Shown here: piece by piece, positions 8,901 to 64,000 of the stretch | Layout of the letters: every line of letters begins with the position of its first letter | How positions within the stretch are numbered: position 1 is the first letter of the stretch | NCBI GenBank assembly: GCA_946811695.1 | Contig: OX328130.1 | Location: forward strand, 74,179,353-74,243,352 | Direction: 5' to 3' | Source: Gonocerus acuteangulatus | Taxonomy: Eukaryota; Arthropoda; Insecta; Hemiptera; Coreidae | DNA: 64,000 nt | Program-made: the position numbers and the translations under genes | Notes under the pieces: model-generated | Databases searched by the model: none | What the model saw: the letters and a program-made list of their open reading frames with translations, nothing else | Told to the model about the DNA's origin: nothing

Positions 8901-11191
8901 CACAAAAATCTTGATTTGAATACTTCTCTAACAATGAAAGAACATGATCAGTTTTATATTTAAACATTGCATTGCTCTTTATCGGCAATTAAATAATTGA
9001 TCCCTCACCAGAATTTATTAAATTGGAATATTTTTTTTTTTAATATTTCAGTCCCCAGTTTTATAAATCCTATACATTTATTTAGACAAGTTGTTAAATC
9101 CATTGTTCATCTACAACTAAAACCCCTGGAATATTTAACAAATTATTTTAATAACAATACTATTCAGCCAACGGCCATAGCAACGTTGAATGCACTGGTT
9201 CCCGTAGGTTCACGTTGCTGAAGCAACGTTGGACTTGGCCAGTACTTGAATGGGTGACCGACCACATGCTGTTGGCATTATAAAAGGGTGGCGAACTGTA
9301 GATAGCCCGGCGTTAATAGCCCAAATGTTGATACAGCGTTAAACACACACACAAAAAAATTGAATTCGCTTTTTTACTATTCTTGTATTTCTATTGTATA
9401 CTTAAAGATTTTCTTATTTTTTGTTGTGTGAATTCAATAAAAATACTCAAGCAAGCTAATCTTTGTGATAAAAGGGAAAATGCTCCCTTAGCCCTTGACA
9501 AAGTGCGGTATCCAGTAGATACATAGGTGCAACGTCTTATGGAAATCCGCTATGATAGGATAGAGTGTGGCAGCTTCCGCCTCTTCTAGCTGTTCTTTTT
9601 ATTGTCCCGGACAACTCAGTTTTTAATTGTTGCTCGTCAGATGTATCCTGTTTGTCTTATATATCTTATTTTTGCTTCGTGGACACATCGCACGTTCTCA
9701 GGTAATAACCGGAATTTACTGTTTTTTTTTTTTTTTTGTTTTTTTTAATTTGTGTGCCTATTAAATTATATTTGATAGATCAACAATATCTCAACAATGC
9801 CGTACAATAATATTTCCATTGTTGACCAAACAAGATAAGAGAATATTTTTTGTGTCCTTCCTGGAACACTGAAGTTCCTACTTTTAGTATCTTTTTCATT
9901 CTTTTGAAGATCTAATATTTTTATTTTATGATAGATCTATTATTCTTTTGATGTCTTTATTTTTTCATATTGTGCTTATTTTTTTGCTTTATTATTTTCA
10001 TCTTCAAACAGATTTGATGTATTTTCAGTTGACTCAAGATAACAGTTACAGTTCCTTTCAAACTTTTAATATTTAGCAGATTTTTTTTTTTAATCTTCTA
10101 TTTTTATTTAATAATTAGATTGAATTAAAAAGGCTATTTATTATTTATTTTATATTGCTTAATTTAAAAAAATTAAATCCAAAAGAAAAGGAATCAGCCC
10201 TATACTGGCTAGAAAAGGTTGGTAACCTATAGATAACCCGTCCTAACATTCTTAGTTAATAATAATGGACGTTAAAATTAAAATTCAATTAAATCAAAAC
10301 GGATTGAATTGGTTTCCCTTACAGAAATTATAAGATAGCTTTAAAAATGTAGCTCAATTAAACATTTTTAATTATTTCTAATGCGATAAATGCACCATTA
10401 TTATTAAAATTAAAAAATAAATATGTTATTAGTACAAGACAAAACTATTTTAATATAGTTATTAATTGAGCTGAAAACCCTGTTGTATTTCCCAAATATA
10501 TTGCATGTCTCCCGTGTGTGCAGAAGAGCGCGCACTCCCGAGAGTTAAGAAGAGAAAATGGGATAACACTAAACATGCAGTACAAAGAAAGTTGAATAAA
10601 GTGGTTGAAAAATCATCAAGTCATCCCTCTTCTTTAGTGATCCAATATCATGAAAAATCATCAAGTCATCCCTCTTCTTTAGTGATCCAATATCATGAAA
10701 AATCATCAAGTCATCCCTCTTCTTTAGTGATCCAATATCATGAAAAATCATCAAGTCATCCCTCTTCTTTAGTGATCCAATATCATGAAAAATCATCAAG
10801 TCATCCCTCTTCTTTAGTGATCCAATATCATGAAAAATCATCAAGTCATCCCTCTTCTTTAGTGATCCAATATCATGAAAAATCATCAAGTCATCCCTCT
10901 TCTTTAGTGATCCAATATCATGAAAAATAAGAAATTCTTAATTTTGTTTTCTTTTAATTTCAGTTCAGTGAAAGTGGACTTGAAGTAGAAGGAATGACAA
11001 AAGAACAACTGGATGAAATTTTCCACAGTTCGTTTTTGAAATATTTCAAAGAAAACGAGAAGTTCGTTTGCCAACAAGTGAGCGTTTACGTTATGGAACA
11101 AGCCAACAAAATTATGTACGAGAAATCATTACAGGGATTGTTAGATTGGATAAATGATTTCATTCATGGAAAAATTATCCCACCAAAATAA
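5817..11191 (+). CDS. Mite group-7 allergen (Der p 7)-like / JHBP-like secreted protein, 3' four exons
   Basis: Joining 5817-5967, 6056-6247, 7644-7752 and 10964-11191 gives about 225 residues ending at a TAA (11189-11191); all junctions are GT-AG and phases agree. The start, ASNNPIDELWRKALEYL..HDPYQVPNMPE, and the alternating-strand middle resemble Der p 7-type proteins, which belong to the TULIP lipid-binding fold with insect JHBP/takeout proteins. A mature Der p 7 is about 200 residues, so this is nearly the whole mature protein. By family, the role would be extracellular binding of a hydrophobic ligand; the ligand is unknown. The upstream exon with the start codon and signal peptide was not identified, so the true start is missing. 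An AATAAA at 11408-11413 is a plausible polyadenylation signal. Introns carry SINEs and a minisatellite. Confidence 0.8.
6056..6247 (+). CDS. Der p 7-like gene, second recognised exon
   Basis: The acceptor TTTTTAG and donor GTAAGT bound a 192-bp exon encoding 64 residues of beta-rich sequence (LKAKFDNVLV, NFTIDHLENNV, AKFQVTVPTMHIDSDFTVTG). It follows the previous exon after an 88-bp intron. Confidence 0.8.
6421..6632 (+). repeat. Dispersed repeat R3, copy 1
   Basis: Matches 54318-54545 over about 200 bp: ATCTGGTAATATGATATG, then TGAGGTTCCTGTGCT, then GAAGAACGCTCAGATG, GACCAGTGGCTGG and GACGCACTTGAAGGAA. The family is not recognised. Confidence 0.75.
7150..7420 (+). mobile_element. SINE family C, copy 1
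   Basis: The head resembles a tRNA 5' half (GTTCATTGGTAGAGCACTCG). The body carries GGTTGGCTGGGTGGGCCTAG, AAAGGGGAAAACCAGACGGC, ATTACTGACCACACTGTCTC and a short ATCAGATACCTCTACAGTAT hairpin region. Reverse-strand copies lie at 44205-44445 and 61660-61800. The weak box B makes the tRNA origin tentative. Confidence 0.6.
7644..7752 (+). CDS. Der p 7-like gene, third recognised exon
   Basis: The acceptor ATTTGCAG and donor GTAAGG bound a 109-bp exon encoding LDIANFVTSGFIQVVF and the following strand ending in IHYTIDDLQ. Phases match the exons on both sides. Confidence 0.8.
8050..8198 (-). mobile_element. tRNA-derived SINE family B, copy 1
   Basis: Read on the - strand, the head contains a box B-like GAGTTCGAGTCCCACCGG. 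The body has GGAATTTTCTCATCTCACGG and an inverted match within it, followed by the 3' tail GTCGGCGCTAATGACCCAG ... GTGCACTGTTAAA. The 12-bp flanking repeat AACAAACTACTT on both sides marks the insertion. Confidence 0.8.
8395..8745. other. GC-rich island of unknown origin inside an intron
   Basis: About 350 bp of markedly higher GC than its surroundings, with CGGGAGACGGGAAGAGGCAG, GGAGGCCCGGCCCGACAACC and a 14-C run. ORFs on both strands (8517-8735, 8541-8744) show no recognisable domain. It could be an unclassified mobile element fragment. Confidence 0.5.
9167..9351 (+). mobile_element. 5S rRNA-derived SINE, copy 2
   Basis: Starts GCCAACGGCCATAG like the 5' end of arthropod 5S rRNA. It has GAATGCACTGGTTCCCGTAG and GAATGGGTGACCGACCACATG, then the family body AAAAGGGTGGCGAACTGTAG and ATAGCCCGGCGTTAATAGCC, and ends in (CA)n. 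The middle of the 5S part (around 9212-9240) is rearranged relative to copy 4. It is a retroposed copy, not a 5S gene. Confidence 0.85.
10190..10285 (+). mobile_element. tRNA-derived SINE family A, 5'-truncated copy
   Basis: Only the 3' part is present: CAGCCCTATACTGGCTAGAA, GGTTGGTAACCTATAGATAA, CCCGTCC, AATAATGGACGTTAAAATTA. It matches the 3' half of the full copy at 13616-13830. Confidence 0.8.
10606..10928 (+). repeat. 45-bp minisatellite, seven identical units
   Basis: Seven head-to-tail copies of a 45-bp unit beginning TGAAAAATCATCAAGTCATC run from 10606 to 10920, followed by a partial eighth. No sequence difference between units was seen. Because 45 is divisible by three, both strands stay open (a 15-residue protein repeat on +). 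The array ends about 35 bp before the acceptor of the last Der p 7-like exon, so it occupies the intron end. Confidence 0.95.
10964..11191 (+). CDS. Der p 7-like gene, last exon
   Basis: The acceptor CTTTTAATTTCAG precedes 76 codons ending in TAA. It encodes the C-terminal helix-rich part: GMTKEQLDEIFHSSFLKYF, a single cysteine in KFVCQQ, and LLDWINDFIHGKIIPPK. Der p 7-type proteins also end in a long amphipathic helix. Confidence 0.8.
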   Translation, partial: FSESGLEVEGMTKEQLDEIFHSSFLKYFKENEKFVCQQVSVYVMEQANKIMYEKSLQGLLDWINDFIHGKIIPPK

Positions 11192-11407
11192 CAACCATTG
11201 TTGAAGTATGATTTCTATGTTGACGTAATTGTTATTTACTCAATTACAATACATTTTTTAAAAATTTCATTTATTAATCTCATTTAAACCTGGTATCTTT
11301 CATAAATTTGTAGTAAATTAAGACAATAACTTCCACAGATCTTGTACAAAATCCACGAAATAGTACTCTGAATGTGAAAAACTTTTTTGTTTATTGAATC
11401 ATTTTAT

Positions 11408-11413
11408 AATAAA
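11408..11413 (+). terminator. Candidate polyadenylation signal of the Der p 7-like gene
   Basis: AATAAA lies 217 bp after the stop codon. It is the first canonical hexamer seen downstream. Confidence 0.4.
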
Positions 11414-11704
11414 ACTATACAACTTGGATCATTGGGGAAGACAGACCTGTAAGAAGTTGATGAGTAGTCTCCTTGGTTAAAAGTAATAAATTAAATCACT
11501 TGAAGAATTCCACAATTTAAAAATTCATAAAAATTGATAACTGGGAATGGTTATTTGTGATTCAGCCAAGTGAAGATAATATGGAGAAAGTTATATTTGA
11601 CTTATGACAGTTTTCAACATATGTCGCCTCCCCTGAAAAGTATTATCGAAGTAAGGTAAATTAATCTGAGTTGAGACTTAAGTCCTAGAGGTGATATACA
11701 TATA

Positions 11705-12095
11705 TCAGGTCATCCCATAAGTAATGTCGGTTTTTAATATTCCGTCTGTTTATGCTCCATCCGTTTCAATTTATTTTTGTTTATTATAACATTAAATACA
11801 CTTCTATTTATCGTGTTTTGGTTGGTGAAACTTATTTATTCTGTGCTGAAATTTCATTTGAAATGGATCTCCCAAGACACCACGCACGCCATGTTATACT
11901 TTGGGAATTCGATAATGGAGAAAATGCTGCTTCAACTTATCAAAAATGTGAAGAAATATATTACGAAAATGTTATTAGTGAGCAACAAGTGCAGCGGTGC
12001 TATCGAGCAGGAAACCGGAAGCTTGAAGCAGCAGAGCTTAACGACCAACTCCTGCAGGCTACTGTAGAAGAAAATCCTGTTGTATCAGTTCAATT
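11705..12095 (+). pseudogene. mariner-type transposon fragment
   Basis: The left terminal repeat TCAGGTCATCCCATAAGTAA is preceded by TA. It is followed by the start of a mariner transposase reading frame containing WEFDNGENAASTYQKCEEIY, ENVISEQQVQRC and ELNDQLLQATVEENPVVSV. The conserved 'FRAGN..LED' section is partly deleted (reads RCYRAGNRKLEAAEL) and there is no right terminus, so the copy is dead. Confidence 0.8.
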
Positions 12096-12119
12096 GAAAA
12101 ACTTTCTATAACTCTATAG

Positions 12120-12591
12120 ACCTTTAGAGGGAGCGGTATAATGCACAAAGAGGGATAGTAATTTTTAAAAAAATACAATTATTTCAAAACATTTTATTAA
12201 TTACAGGAAACTAAAAGTATACTAACTTAATAGTAATAAAAAAAATTATATACTGGTAACCTAGTATATTTCTCTTGTGAAGAATACTTATATTTTGGAG
12301 TAAATATGTATATATTTCTTATTTACAAATGTACAAAATTCTGAGACGGCAAAACAGTGATTAAAATTAAGCTAGCCATTATGAGGGATAACAGCAGATT
12401 CTGCCTTCGTACTATATAACGAGAAACATGCTTAATAAAAACAAAATAGAACTTCGGACAACAAAAATAAAATATTCACTCTTCTTAATAAAAGTAAATG
12501 CTATCTTCCAATTTTATAAATATTTTCCACTATTTTAAATATGGTATACAGTAGCTGTTATTGCAGTAATCACAGATGAGAGACTAGAATT

Positions 12592-12623
<32 letters not shown>

Positions 12624-12991
12624 ATGACCAATAGAAGGCAGAGTCTGAGTGTGGAAAATCAAAAAAGGCAGTAGCTACTTTCAAATTCAACAATCTAAAA
12701 ATATATTCAATACATTTTTGCAAATATAATTTCTAAATATTATTTCATAACTATTAAGACAAGCCACAGCTCACTAAATTAGGATTTAGGCACTTAACCC
12801 TGAGTTCATATAATCAACTCAAATATAGAAAAACAATTAGTTGTTTTTGTTTATTTTTAGTTTTTTTTATAGAAGGTCAATCAATGAAAACTTGTTTACT
12901 GTAGTCATTTTATTAAAACTGTCTTACCAATTTCAAGTCAGATTATGCATTTTCAGGAGCACCTAGATTTATTACATGCTAATTCTACAGG
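12120..12991. other. Spacer between the convergent genes, nothing recognised
   Basis: AT-rich sequence with an A-run at 12593-12617. No exon, RNA gene or repeat family identified. Confidence 0.4.
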
Positions 12992-13870
12992 TTAAGGGGT
13001 AACATTTTTTTTTGGGGGGGGGGGGGGGGCTTAAAAGCTTCCTTGACCAGTTTTTAAATGTGCCAAAAATTCGATTTTTCAACTCCTGATACATTTTAAA
13101 ATTAAGAACCATTTTTTTTATCTTTATTACAAAAAAATAATTAACTTTTCGGGACAGTAAACTTTAAAGTCAATTTTCTCAAAACTGTTTTTCTAACCGA
13201 GTGATAAGCTAGCGCCTTCAATTTTCATCCAATCAAGTTCAAATTTTAACTGATGCTTCCTAATGATATTTGCTAGTGAAGTACCTAGGGATTCAGTGAA
13301 TTATTACGATTTTATCACCGACTTGTGACTTATTTTTTAATAGGAAATGAAGAATTCTTCACCATTTTTTAAAAAAAAATTAATATTTCTTAAAAATCCT
13401 ACATGCTTTACTGAATTTAAAAATAATTTACTGTTCTTTATTCGAAATAATTTTAGTTAGCCTGCAGACTATCACCTGTGAAAAAAGTGGGTTTACCTTC
13501 GCTGCCATTTCGTTTTTGAAGAATTAAAACCTTTTTTTTTGTTAACATCCCATATAAAACTTATGACAAAGAGTTGAAAAATATTGATTGATTTGTTATG
13601 CATTATTTATTTGTTGAGGAGACCCGATGGCCGTGAGGGTTAAGGCGTGAGCACTTAACACTCCGTGCCAAAGGTCGTGGGTTCGATTCCCACTAGGGGT
13701 GGTGGCTTTTCTTTCGAAAAAAAGAAAAGGCATCACCCCTATCCTGGCTAGAAAAGGGTGGTAACCTATAGATAACCCGTCCTAAAATTCGTAGTTAATA
13801 ATAAATGGACGTTAAAATTAAAAAAAAAAAATTTATTTGTTGAGCACACTAGGTAGATTTACCCCAAAAT
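12992..13870 (+). mobile_element. TTAA-bounded DNA element family R2, copy 1, interrupted by a SINE
   Basis: Begins TTAAGGGGTAACA, like the complete copy at 17061-18275. Internal blocks (CCTGCAGACTATCACCTGTG, TTTTTGAAGAATTAAAAC, TATAAAACTTATGACAAAG) also occur at 20690-21009. The right end near 13866 reads ATTTACCCCAAAA and has lost its TTAA. A SINE A is inserted at 13616-13830. No transposase is present; a 17-G run follows the left end. Confidence 0.65.
13616..13830 (+). mobile_element. tRNA-derived SINE family A, full-length copy
   Basis: The head is tRNA Leu/Ser-like with box A GATGGCCGTGAGGGTTAAGG and box B GGGTTCGATTCCCAC (anticodon-loop region reads TTAAC). The body has GGTGGTAACCTATAGATAAC and CCCGTCC, and the tail AATAAATGGACGTTAAAATT ends in A. 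The flanking 13-bp repeat TTTATTTGTTGAG on both sides proves retroposition into the R2 element. Confidence 0.9.
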
Positions 13871-14764
13871 CACAGAAAGGCGAATTTTCTGCTACTAAAG
13901 GTGTTCAGATCATAATGCGACTGCATCTGTTATTTAAGTCAGCTTTCAAAATTGAAAGAGTCCATAAGTGATAATCAATATCCTGATGAAGTAAATTAAA
14001 TCAAATATCTTGTCGTCAAATTGTAATTTTTTTTGTTATTGTTTAATTATGAAGAAATATACTGTATAAAAAAATATTACAATATGACTATTTGACATAA
14101 CTAATATACTTCTTATGGGTATATTGATTTTTACTTGTTCGATTTTAACAACTGATGCTCAGCGAGCCATGAAGATGTTCTTTGTTTTGACTTGGCCCTA
14201 GTAGCAGAATGCTCATAGAGTTAGACTGTAGAATTAGGATTTAATTAATCCTAGTGCTCTGGAAGAGGCATTCTTGGATGCGAAACTAGCAGAACAGTTT
14301 TTAATAAAATTATTAATACATATAAAAATTTGTATTGATTGTCCTTCTGTATAATTTATATAAAAAAAAAAAAAATCACTTTCAACAAGTAGGACCTACT
14401 TCTTATAATACTGTTGATCTCTAGGATTACATTTCCAAGTAGTAATAAAAAGCAGGTCAGTATAATATTATTTTTTTTATATTCTTAATTCATAGACGTA
14501 ATTATTTATTACATTATTATGTCGTAGACATAACTATTTATATGTTAATATCAGGCACATCAGTTAAAAACTAGCAATGAACGTCTTTAACAGAGTTTTA
14601 AGTCGGCTATTAATTTTAAGAAAGCGTAATCAGTCAAAAACTAAAAGATAAAATATTTCTAGTCTTAATTTTAACTTTGCATCATTTCATGTGCTCGGTA
14701 CATTGGTTGATTCGAACATACAAAGCTGTACAATTAAGTAGTAAATATATGATTTTTTATAAGA
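13871..14764. other. 3' flank / probable 3' UTR of the PHLDB gene
   Basis: No gene is seen on either strand. The - strand portion next to 14765 is expected to be 3' UTR. A degenerate hammerhead-like motif (CTGGAAGAG, GCAT..ATGC, GAAAC) lies at about 14254-14292. Confidence 0.45.
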
Positions 14765-62616
<47,852 letters not shown>

Positions 62617-62619
62617 CTA

Positions 62620-64000
62620 AAAAAACAACGACACATTAATATAATGATCAAATGCAGAAGGAAATGATCAAGTACTCTATTTTTACAATAAAAAAGCTGT
62701 TGCCTTTCTATACAATTTTTGATTTTCTATTCCTCAATCCCACTACTTCACACAAGCTCTTAAACTGCAAATACTTGCATATATATATTTGCATACAACG
62801 ACACAATACTTAGACATTTTAAGACACTGAACATTTATAACAAAATATAACACATTAAAATAACCTGAATTTACTTTTCTTCTATGTAGCTATATATAAT
62901 ATTTTTCCTTTTTTTTTATTCCCTCCTTTCTCTTCTCCTTTTTTTTTTTTTTTTAATTTATTTTTCTTGTATTATTATTATTTTTTATTTATTTTTTTAG
63001 TTAATCAGCGACAATAGAATCATTTTTATTATTTGTTTATATATTAGCCATTTTCATATCTTTTAATGTGACCACTTTTACTTTTTTTTTTTCACTTGAT
63101 TTTATTTTTGATGTATGAACATACTTAAAAATTCGGTATGAGTATTGTATGGATATGATATATAGGCATACATTATAAAACCCATATGTATGTGCGAATA
63201 TTTGCACACATCAGTGAAAAGTCACTCAAATTATTATCAAATTGTTCTAGTTGTTCTTGTCTTCGTTTTGTTCTATGTTTTGTTATTATTTTTCTTTTTT
63301 TTTTCTCATTTTTCTTGACTGGACAGAGATTTTCCTGATCATGAGCTTATCGCTAAAGTTGCGTAGCTCATAATGAAAATAAATAAATATATATATTTAT
63401 TAGGATTATTTAAATATTTGGTGATTACCTGTTAGATAGTAAATCACTTTTCAGTAAGTTATGATGTCAGTTGACATATAAAATAATAGAGGAAGAGGAC
63501 ATATTCTCTTGCATGTAGAGGTTGGCTTCAGTTTTTCAATCAGATTTATTAATATTTTATATTTAATGAATTTCGTTAAGATTATAAATGTCTAAATGTT
63601 TGAGGTATTCAAGTAGTTGTCTTATATAGTGACTGTCAACTGTGAGTAGCTCGAACATGTTTTGTGGGATGTTATCATTTTGTCATAGTCTACAGTCTAT
63701 AAGGATGTGTTGTATTACAGTACGTACAAGTTGGTCTGTTCTGTCGAGTCATAAGTTAAAAGTGAGTCAGTCGGGAAAGGCCTATCCTTAGTCTGCACAG
63801 AACGACTTCTTCTCGTCCGTTACATCTGCTGCTGGAAGGCCATTCACGGACTGCTTCTTTAATCTCACTTAATATGTATATGTATATATATATATGTGTA
63901 TATGTTTGTATGTGTATATATATATTTGGATGTATACCATTTGTTTTTAGATGTATATATGAAATAACTGTTTGGAGCGAAACGCCTTAGATGCGCATGG
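62620..64000. other. Upstream flank or 5' UTR intron of the PHLDB gene, nothing recognised
   Basis: Contains T-rich runs and short TA/TG-rich repeats near 63880-63925. 63640-63860 has a more balanced composition (AAGTGAGTCAGTCGGG, TGCACAGAACGACTTC) and may be an unclassified repeat. Confidence 0.35.

Noticed and set aside
9167..9351. 5S rRNA gene
   Set aside because: 5S-like copies here are followed by a common non-5S body and A/CA-rich tail and are flanked by target duplications, so they are SINEs.
10505..10930. 141-residue + strand ORF with a 15-residue repeat
   Set aside because: The reading frame is kept open by seven identical 45-bp units. It lies inside an intron, ends a few bases after the array, and the opposite strand is equally open. 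No domain recognised.
13616..13700. tRNA gene (Leu/Ser-like)
   Set aside because: The cloverleaf-like head continues into a SINE body with an insertion duplication. The acceptor stem is not a clean match and several dispersed copies exist.

Overview
This is eukaryotic nuclear DNA, AT-rich (roughly 70% by eye), with long introns, GT-AG splice sites and a heavy load of transposable elements. The two genes point to an arthropod. One is a secreted lipid-binding protein of the mite group-7 allergen (Der p 7)/JHBP type. The other is an animal LL5/PHLDB gene. I lean towards a chelicerate such as a spider or other arachnid, but the sequence does not prove this. The genes converge: the allergen-like gene is on the + strand and ends at 11191, and the PHLDB gene is on the - strand and ends at 14765.

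Genes. Four exons at 5817-11191 (+) encode about 225 residues of the TULIP-fold protein; its signal-peptide exon was not found. Eighteen exons between 62616 and 14765 (-) join without a phase error into a complete 1078-residue PHLDB1/2-like protein: N-terminal FHA domain, serine/proline-rich linker, long coiled coil, C-terminal PH domain. Its introns (up to about 10 kb) hold most of the mobile elements described here.

Mobile elements. (a) Penelope-like elements (PLEs) occur as GIY-YIG-bearing fragments at 4840-5665, 26662-28905, 34150-35760 and 48285-48902. Their terminal repeats also occur as inverted pairs with little or nothing between them (17289-17617, 47430-47930, 52100-52330). These termini carry hammerhead-ribozyme-like motifs whose stem II covaries between families. 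In one element the 3' terminal repeat holds a 119-bp GT-AG intron that is precisely absent from its two 5' copies. (b) There are four SINE families: a 5S-rRNA-derived one (4 copies), a tRNA-Leu/Ser-like one (A, 7 copies), a second tRNA-like one (B, 3 copies) and a third (C, 3 copies). The 5S family shares its central block with A and its 3' tail with B. (c) A 3.2-kb LTR retrotransposon at 40480-43680 has near-identical LTRs and one intact gag ORF but no pol. (d) A dispersed family (R1) ends in a hairpin and a subterminal inverted repeat like Helentron-type elements, and is nested with a PLE dimer at about 31810-37045. (e) Also present are a TTAA-bounded DNA element family, mariner deletion derivatives, a foldback element, a solo LTR and several tandem arrays.

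No CRISPR, operon or prokaryotic feature is present. The most interesting material is the set of PLE termini (ribozyme motifs, inverted architecture, intron retention) and the exchange of modules between SINE families.
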